A stretch of DNA of 32,648 nt from Candidatus Melainabacteria bacterium (GCA_016201905.1 JACQBQ010000020.1:1-32648), one strand, 5' to 3'; positions 24,722 through 31,513 are shown, counted from the first letter of the stretch. The notes: generated by a model not told the origin, from the letters alone. Numbers and translations are program-made.

Positions 24722-25213
24722 ATGAAAAAACTTTTTATATTAACAATCCTGACTTTACTTGGCATTATTTATCTGAAAACACTTGCTCAAAATTTACCCA
24801 CTGGCTTACCTTCTGATATCTCTGGCTACAAAAAATGGACACGCCTGAACAAAAAAGTAATTGGTCCTCGTGATGCTGATCCTCACTTTGGTTTTAAAAG
24901 AGAATATGTAAACAGATTAAAAAGTGAGATTGCAGATTTAAATATGAATTTAATCTTTCCATTTCCTGAAGGAACTATCATTGTAAAAGAAGTTAGGAAA
25001 ACAATAAAGCCAAAAAGTAAAATCACATTAATTTCAATCATGAGAAAACAAGCAGGTAATGAAACAACAGGAAGCTGGGATTTTATTGAATACACAAGAT
25101 CATCTTCTGATAACTCATTTATCCCAATAAACTTCCCAAAAGAGTCTTGCTATTCTTGTCATATGGGTGCAGCTGATTCAGATAGTGTATGGACAACCTT
25201 TGATAATTTTTGA
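24722..25213 (+). CDS. Cytochrome P460-like periplasmic haem protein
   Basis: Exported haem protein. From the ATG at 24722 the first 24 residues (MKKLFILTILTLLGIIYLKT then LAQN) are a clean Sec signal peptide, so I prefer this start over TTG 24692. The mature part follows the P460 fold: SGYKKWTRLNKK, a Y.N segment (REYVNRLK), LIFPFPEGTIIVKE, a SIMRK strand, GSWDFIEYT, and C-terminal haem motif CYSCH (Cys143, Cys146, His147 in this numbering), followed by DSDSVWT. Cytochromes P460 oxidise hydroxylamine and related compounds through a Lys- or Tyr-crosslinked haem; c'-beta relatives bind NO. Which of these applies is open. It lies within the long inverted repeat. Confidence 0.78.
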   Translation: MKKLFILTILTLLGIIYLKTLAQNLPTGLPSDISGYKKWTRLNKKVIGPRDADPHFGFKREYVNRLKSEIADLNMNLIFPFPEGTIIVKEVRKTIKPKSKITLISIMRKQAGNETTGSWDFIEYTRSSSDNSFIPINFPKESCYSCHMGAADSDSVWTTFDNF

Positions 25214-25230
25214 CCAGGAAATAACACTGA

Positions 25231-25264
25231 ATCTGAATAAGTTTTTGAGGAGAGTTACGTAAGT
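25231..25264 (+). repeat. Oriented island repeat, degenerate 3' part (copy J)
   Basis: GAATAAGTTTTTGAGGAGAG followed by TTACGTAAG matches the 3' half of copy C (GAATAAGTTTTTGGAGAGGG then TTGCTTGAG). The 5' half is unrecognisable. It lies between the P460 gene and the right arm. Confidence 0.55.
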
Positions 25265-25276
25265 GTTTTTGTAACC

Positions 25277-25437
25277 TTATTATGAAGGAGCGTAATACTC
25301 CGTGGCTTGCCACGAGAGATATAAGCGACGAATAACAAACCGACTTTTCCGACGACTGGTGACTAAGTCATTAACTTCGCAAAATACCCTGCGGGCTTGT
25401 CCCAGGGATAGCGAAGTTAAAAAGAAGTCGGTTTATT
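25277..25437 (-). repeat. Long inverted repeat, right arm (about 160 bp)
   Basis: Inverted partner of 23653-23813, about 97% identical by eye. Together the arms enclose about 1.46 kb (VanZ-like, 73-residue and P460 genes). Its outer end cuts into a HEPN-type reading frame. Confidence 0.85.
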
Positions 25438-25572
25438 CCTTTTAATTAATTTTTCAAGTGCTGCATGGCTATGCTCTATTGCATTCAGATTAAGCCCTTC
25501 TTTAAGCAAAGCCTTAGCTGACTTTAGATCATTATGTGCTATCTTTAACTAATTCTCAGTTTCTTTTTTCAC
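25417..25572 (-). pseudogene. HEPN-domain protein remnant, interrupted by stop and by the repeat arm
   Basis: On the minus strand a GTG (25572) begins MKKETEN, a TAG stop follows at 25551-25549, and the same frame continues LKIAHNDLKSAKALLKEG then LNLNAIEHSHAALEKLIK. This is the classic first two helices of a HEPN domain (A..DL..A..LL..G.....A..HS.QA.EK.LK). The frame then runs into the right arm of the inverted repeat and stops at 25417. The catalytic R..H motif region is lost. HEPN proteins usually pair with MNT nucleotidyltransferases as toxin-antitoxin modules; no intact partner lies directly beside this remnant. It is clearly non-functional. Confidence 0.6.
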
Positions 25573-25590
25573 TTAATTATATGATACCTT

Positions 25591-25654
25591 AGAATTTATG
25601 CATACCCGGTAGATCATATTAAAGTGAATAAGTTTTTGGAGAGGGTTGCTTGAG
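25591..25654 (+). repeat. Oriented island repeat, copy C
   Basis: AGAATTTATGCATACCCGG, TAGATCATATTAAAGTGAA and TAAGTTTTTGGAGAGGGTTG then CTTGAG. It lacks the 5' GGACAG/hairpin part. It lies between the HEPN remnant and the 76-residue gene. Confidence 0.75.
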
Positions 25655-25754
25655 TACACTTCCCTAATTCATTAATGCTAAAAGTAATACTTGATTAATT
25701 AACTTTCATGTTGGTATCTTTTATATAGGTTTTAATTTAGAAGAGGAGATATTT

Positions 25755-25985
25755 ATGAGTACAAAGATTTATCATATAGTTAATTTTCATGCTGATGGTG
25801 GCCAAGCATGTGTACCTGGGCGACGTTGTTTTGAGAACCCAACAAATGCTCATACGTTTGCTAAAGTAATGAGAGAGGAGTCAGGACATAAATGTGGACC
25901 CAAGTCAGTAGAACAATTTACATCAGACACGCCTCTAGAAAATGAAGGTTATATTTATCCAGCAATTGCACAGCTGGGTCGTTAA
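25755..25985 (+). CDS. Small cysteine-containing protein, 76 residues
   Basis: A strong ribosome site (GAGGAG, 7 nt before ATG) supports translation. It begins MSTKIYHIVNFHADGG and has Cys19, Cys25 and Cys47 with several His and Gly, which might bind a metal or form disulfides; there is no signal peptide. I do not recognise a family. It is the only gene between repeat copies C and D, on the repeat's strand, and so looks like a single-gene cassette. Confidence 0.6.
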   Translation: MSTKIYHIVNFHADGGQACVPGRRCFENPTNAHTFAKVMREESGHKCGPKSVEQFTSDTPLENEGYIYPAIAQLGR

Positions 25986-26063
25986 GTCAAACTATTCTTT
26001 AGAACAATTGATAGGGTATGCTTTTTCCCTTTTGACCAAGTGTTCACTCATTTTTGAAATGCT

Positions 26064-26154
26064 CCATCCTGTACAGATTCATCCGCTCACTCACAGAGTA
26101 AGTGAGGCGAGGAACTTGTGCTTATCCGATAGATCAGATTAGAAGGAGTTTTTA
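26064..26154 (+). repeat. Oriented island repeat, copy D (with hairpin)
   Basis: CCATCCTGTACAGATTCATC, a hairpin CGCTCACTCACAGAGTAAG followed by TGAGGCG, then GAGGAACTTGTGCTTATCC and GATAGATCAGATTAGAAGGA. The 3' third is diverged as in copy B. Confidence 0.8.
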
Positions 26155-26241
26155 GAAATTTAGACCTGGTTATAACCTTCTAAAAAACCAAATATAGTCA
26201 TTAAAAATTAAGAGAGCTTAGCTATTTTTTTTGTAATTCCG

Positions 26242-26270
26242 TTGACTTTAACTTTAGAAGTTGATATAGT
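26242..26270 (+). promoter_or_regulatory. Sigma70-type promoter
   Basis: TTGACT (26242-26247) and TATAGT (26265-26270) with exactly 17 nt between. The TTG of the -35 could be mistaken for a start codon of the next gene. Transcription would begin near 26277, giving a very short leader before ATG 26287. Confidence 0.6.
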
Positions 26271-26286
26271 TTTAGGCACTTTCAAT

Positions 26287-27288
26287 ATGGCAGTAATTAG
26301 AAGAATAAGCGATCAATCTGTTAGACCTCCCGCATCAGTGAGTAGTTCTATTCCTTTAAAACCTGTTCAAGAAGTAGTATTGTCAGAAGTTCAGAATGTG
26401 CTGGATGAGTTTTTAAGCCTTTATAAGGATATTTCTCTGCCTCCCTTGCCGCATTTAATTAGACCTTTGCTTAATAAGGACTGGCTTAAGTTTGATACAA
26501 ACTATGATGAGGATATTCAAGAGAGAGAAAAGTTGTCTCATACAACGTTGAATACAGTATTTCATTCTAGTCATGGTTCAAAAGAAGGAGAAAAAGCAGT
26601 ATTAGATCTAATTCTGCAGGAATATCCAGAATGTTTCCAAAGAAAAGGAAATATAATTCATAATCTAATAAATGGGAAAAGTTATGATCTGAACAATTCA
26701 AATCTTTCCCCATTTTTTGTAGCAAGTCAATTAGTTCAAGAAGATCTTTGCTTATTAAAAAGAGGAGAAAGTGATAAATATACATTTGTTTCAGGAGCAG
26801 TTTATTTTCCAACTGCTTGGCACCTTGAAGAAAAAATCGATCAAGGAATAACAAAGGTACATGAAAATATTGATATTTCAAAAGAACTTCAGGATAAAGT
26901 TGAAGGTTATTTAAAGCATATAAAGGTAGATAAACCAGGAATTAGATTTAATCCTTTAATTTTTGAAGATCCTACTTTGTATCAACCAAGTCGGATACTT
27001 CCAGTTATAAATGAACCATATACACAAGAAAATATAGGAAATCGTTTATGGCTAAGAACAGAAAGACAAACATTACGCAGGCTACCTGGGAATGAAGATT
27101 ATATTTTATTTACCATTCGAGTCTATAACCAACCTTTAAATATTGTTGAACGATATCCTAATGTGGCAAAGATTCTTCGAGAGCGTTATAAATCATATCC
27201 ACCTAATCAACAACCGGCTTATATAGATCCTCTCTTAGCTTATCTACAAAAAACAGCTTCTTTGATACCACGTCATGAACAGATTTGA
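26287..27288 (+). CDS. Hypothetical protein, 333 residues
   Basis: The start ATG at 26287 is chosen because the upstream promoter excludes the longer TTG-started frame; an AGG lies 10 nt before it. The sequence begins MAVIRRISDQSVRPP. It is soluble-looking, with no signal peptide or transmembrane helix. Short recognisable stretches are acidic/helical (LDEFLSLYKDI), a YPECFQRKGN region and a C-terminal segment with WLRTERQTLRRLPGNEDYIL and RVYNQPLNIVERYPNVAKI. I recognise no domain. It lies alone between repeat copies D and E, on the repeat strand. Confidence 0.6.
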   Translation: MAVIRRISDQSVRPPASVSSSIPLKPVQEVVLSEVQNVLDEFLSLYKDISLPPLPHLIRPLLNKDWLKFDTNYDEDIQEREKLSHTTLNTVFHSSHGSKEGEKAVLDLILQEYPECFQRKGNIIHNLINGKSYDLNNSNLSPFFVASQLVQEDLCLLKRGESDKYTFVSGAVYFPTAWHLEEKIDQGITKVHENIDISKELQDKVEGYLKHIKVDKPGIRFNPLIFEDPTLYQPSRILPVINEPYTQENIGNRLWLRTERQTLRRLPGNEDYILFTIRVYNQPLNIVERYPNVAKILRERYKSYPPNQQPAYIDPLLAYLQKTASLIPRHEQI

Positions 27289-27299
27289 AAAATAGCTTT

Positions 27300-27338
27300 A
27301 AATTAAAGTGAACGAGTTTTTGGGAAAGACTGCGTAGT
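27300..27338 (+). repeat. Oriented island repeat, copy E (3' part only)
   Basis: AAATTAAAGTGAACGAGTTT then TTGGGAAAGACTGCGTAG. The 5' two thirds are missing. It begins 11 nt after the stop of the preceding gene. Confidence 0.6.
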
Positions 27339-27397
27339 GTATGAAATGTTTAACGTTTAGTACGATCACTAGGAGTAATCTTTACATCATTATTTAT

Positions 27398-28099
27398 TTA
27401 CTTACTTACTTTATGAGTAACCACATATGCAGTATCACCCTTAGTAATTACTAAGTTAAAGTCAAGTGGTAAAACAACTATTTTATCTCGAACAAGCCTT
27501 TTATGATCTCTAGTAATTATGAATTCATTCATATTAAAACTTAAAACATTATTTCCGTCATATTTTCTTATTGCAACAGAATTAATATCTATTGTATCCT
27601 TCCGAAATGGCAATATTGGATCGATTCTTATACCTGGAGGAAGCTTAATTGGTTCTGATTTAATAATGTAGAATCCCCTAGGGAAATTTTTATCTTTCCC
27701 TTTAGCCCAAGCTTCAACAACTTTTTCGTCTTTAGGTATTATTTCACTTGTCTTATCTTTTGGTTTTAAAAATATATGATTTTCTAAGGGTGAAGTAAAG
27801 GAACTATATGTTTTAACGTTATCCTTTAACTCTACAATGTGGTTTTCAAAATTTGCTAAATTGTTTCTTTTATAATACTCCTTAATTGCTTTTTCTGGAG
27901 CTAGTTCCATTTTTATCTTTTGTTTTGCTTTGTTATAAGTGAATAGATAAAAATCTTTTGGCGAGTTAATTTTCGGCACTTCCTCTAGCTTTTGGACTTT
28001 TGGAATACAAGTAGTAGCTTTGATTTCATTGTAACCTTGAGCTAAAAAGGGAAAGGTACCAGCTAGAAATGCTGATGCAAGTTTTACAGAATTTACCAT
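27398..28099 (-). CDS. Secreted protein of unknown function
   Basis: 233 residues with an N-terminal signal-like segment (MVNSVKLASAFLAGTFPFLA, then QG). The mature part is rich in Lys, Ile and Pro with beta-strand-like stretches, such as GFYIIKSEPIKLPPGIRIDP and DKIVVLPLDFNLVITKGD; there are no cysteine pairs or known motifs. The ribosome site is very strong (GGAGGAGAT, about 6 nt before ATG). It is the last of three minus-strand genes between repeat copies E and F, and those three probably form one transcription unit. Its start resembles that of the lipoprotein at 20661-21476. Periplasmic location is inferred. Confidence 0.6.
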   Translation of the reverse strand: MVNSVKLASAFLAGTFPFLAQGYNEIKATTCIPKVQKLEEVPKINSPKDFYLFTYNKAKQKIKMELAPEKAIKEYYKRNNLANFENHIVELKDNVKTYSSFTSPLENHIFLKPKDKTSEIIPKDEKVVEAWAKGKDKNFPRGFYIIKSEPIKLPPGIRIDPILPFRKDTIDINSVAIRKYDGNNVLSFNMNEFIITRDHKRLVRDKIVVLPLDFNLVITKGDTAYVVTHKVSK

Positions 28100-28151
28100 A
28101 TGCTATCTCCTCCATTAAACTATTTAGATTAAAATAATATTATCATTTATT

Positions 28152-28220
28152 TGAGCGAAGCGTAATACCCTGTTGCTTGCGGCAGGGATAGCCGATTTTA
28201 GGGAAGTCGTTTATAATACC
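28152..28220 (-). repeat. Internally deleted copy of the 160-bp arm element
   Basis: GAGCGAAGCGTAATA is followed directly by CCCTGTTGCTTGCGGCAGGG (a GCTTGC-centred hairpin), GATAGCCGATTTTA and GAAGTCGTTTATAATA. The pieces occur in the same order as in the right arm at 25277-25437, with the middle missing and many changes. It is an older relative of the same element. Confidence 0.6.
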
Positions 28221-28257
28221 TTATAAATTAGCTACTAAACAACAGGTTTTTAATTTT

Positions 28258-28536
28258 TTAATTAATAATACTTTCTGTTATTAATTTCTTTGGCACTATT
28301 ACATAAAGAACTTTATGATAAAACCCATTGTGGAGTAATTCTATATCTAATCCTTCTGCCTTAATTGAATTAATTAATTCTTTTACAGCAGGATTGTTTA
28401 GAACAGATTCATCACTTATATGTTTAGTGTCACCAACATAATGAAGCCTCTGTATAGGAATTAGTAGGCTGCCATCAGTTTTTTTACACCACCCATCTTT
28501 TTCTAGCGAGCTCCTTGTGTCTGACCTTCTAGTGCT
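28258..28536 (-). CDS. Downstream frame joined to the 75-residue gene by a -1 shift
   Basis: About 92 codons without any in-frame ATG/GTG/TTG start, yet with a clearly protein-like sequence (LEKDGWCKKTDGSLLIPIQR, LHYVGDTKHISDESVL, FYHKVLYVIVPKKLI). It overlaps the end of the upstream gene in the -1 frame. A run of seven A (minus strand; 28536-28542) lies in the overlap with codons TTA AAA AAA GC, where a -1 slip gives ...GLKK then STRRSDTRSSLEKDG. The full fused product would be about 157 residues. Possible explanations are programmed -1 frameshifting, a real disrupting indel or a homopolymer sequencing error. The encoded domain is unknown. Confidence 0.5.
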   Translation of the reverse strand, partial: STRRSDTRSSLEKDGWCKKTDGSLLIPIQRLHYVGDTKHISDESVLNNPAVKELINSIKAEGLDIELLHNGFYHKVLYVIVPKKLITESIIN

Positions 28537-28730
28537 TTTTTTAACCCTTGCTCTATTACTGTTTTAAGATTTTTTCTAATTTCTACAGCCTCGCTTTCAA
28601 TAGGCTTTATTTCAATTTGGTATCGAGCCTCTTGATAAGCACTTTTACGATTTTGCTCTGCTTGTTTAGCAGCTTTATTAGCTAAATTATGTTCCTTCAA
28701 AATATTAATTACACCACCAATAATTCCCAT
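28503..28730 (-). CDS. Helical small protein, 75 residues (zero-frame product)
   Basis: Begins MGIIGGVINILKEHNLANKA and continues as a charged, Ala/Glu/Lys/Gln-rich helix (AEQNRKSAYQEARYQIEI), probably a coiled coil, ending QTQGAR. A very strong ribosome site (AGGAGGT) lies 5 nt before the ATG. The N-terminal Gly/Ile-rich stretch could be a membrane-touching helix. The stop falls within the A7-preceded overlap with the downstream frame, so this may be the N-terminal half of a longer protein. It lies 17 nt after the lipoprotein gene, in the same direction. Confidence 0.6.
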   Translation of the reverse strand: MGIIGGVINILKEHNLANKAAKQAEQNRKSAYQEARYQIEIKPIESEAVEIRKNLKTVIEQGLKKALEGQTQGAR

Positions 28731-28747
28731 AAATACCTCCTATTAAA

Positions 28748-29212
28748 TTATTTTACTTCTATGTTGTAAGTAGTTTTTTCTTTTTCTTTCGCCTCATTAT
28801 CGTAAAAAGTTACTGTGAGTTTAGCTAAACCAGGTCCTTCAGCCAAGAACATTGTACTTGGAATAAAACCTCCTACCTTACCATCGTTAGTTGAACCTAC
28901 AAAAAATGTACTTTGAAGCCCATCATCTGGATTGAAATGTCGCAAAATATTATCTCCTTCCAAATGAATTTTAAGAGTTCCACCTAAAAAAGCAGGTACT
29001 ACAGCATATCTATTTGTTTGAACCACAAATCCGCTGCCAGATTCAACTTGAATTTTTGATGAACTATCTTTTGGGTTTATGTATTTTAAACTGCAACCTG
29101 TAACACTAGTTCTGGGGATTTCTGGTTTAACTATATTATCCCTGTTATCATTTTTACATCCTAATACTGAGGCTAAAACAACTGCTGGTATTCCTACTCT
29201 TGTCAACTTCAT
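28748..29212 (-). CDS. Small lipoprotein, 154 residues
   Basis: I chose the ATG at 29212, preceded by GGAGGG at 8 nt; a longer frame to 29245 would hide the signal sequence. The signal MKLTRVGIPAVVLASVLGC ends in lipobox VLGC, so lipidation at Cys19 is predicted. The mature part looks like an all-beta, bacterial-Ig-like domain: FVVQTNRYAVVPAFLGGTLK, LAKLTVTFYDNEAKEKEKTT, YNIEVK. Such C-terminal ...L.VTF.D......T.YNI.V patterns are common in Ig-like surface domains, which is inference. It is the first gene of the minus-strand trio. Confidence 0.65.
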   Translation of the reverse strand: MKLTRVGIPAVVLASVLGCKNDNRDNIVKPEIPRTSVTGCSLKYINPKDSSSKIQVESGSGFVVQTNRYAVVPAFLGGTLKIHLEGDNILRHFNPDDGLQSTFFVGSTNDGKVGGFIPSTMFLAEGPGLAKLTVTFYDNEAKEKEKTTYNIEVK

Positions 29213-29260
29213 ACTTTTACCCTCCAATTTTTTACATTTTACCACATTTAATTTTTACCT

Positions 29261-29338
29261 CATCCTGTACAGATTCAGAATTTGTGCTTACCAGATAAAG
29301 CATATTAAAATGGGTGAGTTGTTGGAGATGGTTGCTTA
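29261..29338 (+). repeat. Oriented island repeat, copy F (hairpin absent)
   Basis: CATCCTGTACAGATTCA joins directly to GAATTTGTGCTTACC, then AGATAAAGCATATTAAAATG and GTGAGTTGTTGGAGATGGTT then GCTTAA. The hairpin between GATTCA and GAAC present in D and G is missing, with clean joints. Confidence 0.8.
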
Positions 29339-29416
29339 ATAAATTATATTTCCTAGAATTTTTTATTAAAGCTATAATATTAAAATTATTAGGGTTAATT
29401 AAATGTTGAGGTTAAC

Positions 29417-29794
29417 GTGCCTGTAGATAGAATAGCATTTCGTCAAAGATTACAAGCATCAAGAGATGCAATTTTCAGTCTCCAAAATAAGAATAAAGAG
29501 CCTTTAAATGAAGAGCTTTTTAAAGTACTAAAAAAGAGAGATTTTCAAATATCAGAATTAGAAAGCATACTAAATAAAGGTGCAGATCCTAATGCAAGAG
29601 ATGAAGAAATGCTTTACACACCATTGATTATTGTTTCAAGGCTTGGAGACTATGATGCAGTAAAGTTATTAATTGAAAAAGGTGCAAAAGTAAATGTTCA
29701 AAGTATAGCTTGTGGTAGCCCTTTAAAAATTGCTTTGTTAATAAACAATGAAGAGCTTATAAATCTTTTAAGAAGCAAGGGCGCATTGGAATAA
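29417..29794 (+). CDS. Ankyrin-repeat protein, 125 residues
   Basis: GTG start with GAGG 6 nt upstream. The N-terminal 45 residues are helical and charged. Residues about 46-125 hold two to three ankyrin repeats: LESILNKGADPNARDEE, TPLIIVSRLGDYDAVKLLIE with KGAKVNVQS, and SPLKIALLINNEELINLLRS with KGALE, with the usual TPL...A...G....V..LL...GA.VN pattern. Ankyrin repeats bind other proteins. It has no signal peptide. It is the first gene after repeat copy F, followed 205 nt later by the nucleotidyltransferase pair. A TATAAT at 29373-29378 may be its -10 box. Confidence 0.8.
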   Translation: MPVDRIAFRQRLQASRDAIFSLQNKNKEPLNEELFKVLKKRDFQISELESILNKGADPNARDEEMLYTPLIIVSRLGDYDAVKLLIEKGAKVNVQSIACGSPLKIALLINNEELINLLRSKGALE

Positions 29795-29998
29795 AAAGTT
29801 GCTTAGAGAAATTATATTGTAGGTCCTATAATGCTGTAAAAATACGACTTAGTGGATCACGTTAGAAATGAAATCAGAAGGTTTGATGGCTATATTAACA
29901 TACCTAACTTACCTAAGGCAGCAAGTAAATAGGTTTTCAAGTATACAGAGAGCTCAAAAGTTAGCTTGTTTAAAAGGATATTGTAATATAAGAATATT
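29795..29998. other. Short spacer with a possible peptide remnant
   Basis: Two hundred bases between the ankyrin and nucleotidyltransferase genes. A short open stretch from about 29854 reads DHVRNEIRRFDGYINIPNLP then KAASK before a stop at about 29932; it may be a gene fragment. No other feature is evident. Confidence 0.25.
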
Positions 29999-30496
29999 AT
30001 GTTCTTCGAGAAAATATTCAAAGCACTAAATGAAAATAATGTGAAATATTTAGTTATTGGTGGTGCTGCTGTTAACTTACATGGTTACGTTAGGGTAACT
30101 CATGATTTAGACTTATTCATAGCACTTGATGAATCAAATATTAAAAAATTTTCGACTACTATGAAAGCACTAAAGTTTAAGCCTAAAGTACCAGGAGAAA
30201 TTGAAGAACTTGGTGATAATAAAAAAAGAGAGAATTGGATAAAAGAAAAAAACATGAAAGTATTTTCACTATATAATGAAGAAGCTGATGAAATTATAGA
30301 TATTATGGTTCTGGATTATTTAAAATTTGATGAGTCATACAAAGAACGAAAGATTATAAAAGTAAAAGAACTAGAGATACCACTAGCATCAATAAAAGAC
30401 TTAATTAAACTAAAAGAAATCGCTGGAAGAGGTAAGGATATAATAGACTTAAAGGTTCTTTTAGAAATTCAGGAAAGATTAAACAATGAAAAATAA
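29999..30496 (+). CDS. Nucleotidyltransferase, MNT/AbiEii-like
   Basis: 165 residues of the DNA polymerase beta-like nucleotidyltransferase superfamily. The hallmark is clear: YLVIGGAAVNLHGYVRVTHD then LDLFI, with Gly21-Gly22 and the metal-binding pair Asp36/Asp38. A third acidic residue is probably in EIIDIMVLD (Asp near 102). The C-terminal IPLASIKDLIKLKEIAGRGK then DIIDL is typical of AbiEii/MntA-like and DUF6036-type proteins, where members AMPylate or nucleotidylate a toxin, tRNA or protein. The last 11 nt overlap the following 58-residue gene, so the two are translationally coupled. This fits a toxin-antitoxin or defence pair. Confidence 0.8.
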   Translation: MFFEKIFKALNENNVKYLVIGGAAVNLHGYVRVTHDLDLFIALDESNIKKFSTTMKALKFKPKVPGEIEELGDNKKRENWIKEKNMKVFSLYNEEADEIIDIMVLDYLKFDESYKERKIIKVKELEIPLASIKDLIKLKEIAGRGKDIIDLKVLLEIQERLNNEK

Positions 30497-30662
30497 AGAT
30501 GCAAAAAATAATTACTTTGATGAGGATTATTTAACAAGATGTTTATCAATGACACCTGAAAAAAGGCTTGAGAAATTAGAAGAATTGCGAGACTTCTTTT
30601 GGTGTTCATTACCTGAAGAAACAAAAAAGATATTTTTTGACCTTAATAATAAAAAGCTCTAA
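30486..30662 (+). CDS. 58-residue partner of the nucleotidyltransferase
   Basis: ATG at 30486 lies inside the end of the upstream gene (11-nt overlap). The product is short and helical: YFDEDYLTRCLSMTPEKRL then EKLEELRDFFWCSLPEET. The MTPEKRLEKLEELR phrase resembles small partner proteins often encoded next to single-domain nucleotidyltransferases. By organisation this is the antitoxin or the target of its neighbour, but which of the two is toxic cannot be told from sequence. A repeat copy (G) begins 9 nt after its stop. Confidence 0.6.
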   Translation: MKNKDAKNNYFDEDYLTRCLSMTPEKRLEKLEELRDFFWCSLPEETKKIFFDLNNKKL

Positions 30663-30670
30663 AACTACAA

Positions 30671-30796
30671 ATCCTGAAAAATACCCCATACTGGACAGAT
30701 TCATCCGCTCACTCACAGAGTGGGTAAGCGAGGCGAGGAACTTGTGCATACTCGATAAATCATATTAAAGTAAATGAGTTTTTTGGGAGGGTTATT
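30671..30796 (+). repeat. Oriented island repeat, copy G (full length, with hairpin)
   Basis: ATCCTGAAAAATACCCC, TGGACAGATTCATCCG, hairpin CGCTCACTCACAGAGTGGG then TAAGCG, GAGGAACTTGTGCATAC, CGATAAATCATATTAAAG and AATGAGTTTTTTGGGAGGG. With H it is the most complete copy and defines the unit. Confidence 0.85.
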
Positions 30797-30927
30797 ATTT
30801 AATCTTTGATTTTATTTCACTATAAATTGATTATAAGATTCAAGAATTGTAATACATTGATTTTATGCATATTGTAATATAAACTAACTCAACAGTTGAA
30901 AGATGAAGGATATTTTGGGAGGAATAA

Positions 30928-31446
30928 ATGACAATTACAACAACACAATCAGCACAAATGAATTTTCATGCAGCTCGTATTAGTAATGTTTTCTCACCTA
31001 ATAGGGGAATACCAAGAAATGAGCTAAATAGTTTCTTTCATTTTTTTGATCACTTGATTAGATTTCAAAGAGCAGGACGAGACCTTGTAAGTACCCAATT
31101 TGCTTCCAATAATGTTTATAAATTACTTGGTGCTTTAGCTTCTTGGAATAGACCGTTAGCTTCTTCGGTAGCTAGAATGAATGGTCCAACTAGACCAGCA
31201 GAAGAAAACCAACATATGAGAGGATATATAAATGCTGATGTTGATCAAGTTGTAAGAAAGTTATTAAGTATATTTTCTGAAAGTGAAGTTCAAATGGTTT
31301 TTGATAGCCTCGTTCAGACTATTATGATGTCTACCAGTGAAACTGATCCAAGAAAAATACTTTATAAACGGCTGGATCCAGGCATTGTCGAATACATAAA
31401 GAAAAATAGAGAATGTGGTGTAGCTGGATTTGAAATACCAGACTAA
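30928..31446 (+). CDS. Hypothetical protein, 172 residues
   Basis: A strong ribosome site (GGGAGGA, 7 nt before ATG). The sequence begins MTITTTQSAQMNFHAARISN and is mostly helical: FFHFFDHLIRFQRAG, VYKLLGALASW, VDQVVRKLLSIFSESEVQMV then FDSLVQTIM. It is soluble, with no signal peptide, membrane helix or metal motif. I recognise no family. It lies alone between repeat copies G and H, on the repeat strand. Confidence 0.6.
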   Translation: MTITTTQSAQMNFHAARISNVFSPNRGIPRNELNSFFHFFDHLIRFQRAGRDLVSTQFASNNVYKLLGALASWNRPLASSVARMNGPTRPAEENQHMRGYINADVDQVVRKLLSIFSESEVQMVFDSLVQTIMMSTSETDPRKILYKRLDPGIVEYIKKNRECGVAGFEIPD

Positions 31447-31513
31447 ACTTGGAAAATCTTTCATATCATTGTGTAGATCTCAGATTTGATTATTCAGTAA
31501 GTTCTAATGTCGT

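Larger units (their letters stand above)
25986..26286. other. Gene-free spacer with repeat D and a promoter
   Basis: About 300 bases. It contains copy D of the oriented repeat (26064-26154) and a sigma70-type promoter (26242-26270). No convincing gene is seen in it. Confidence 0.6.

Noticed and set aside
25119-25313. Minus-strand frame starting MASHGVLRSFII
   Set aside because: The start is the terminal hairpin of the right arm, and the rest is antisense to the P460 gene end.
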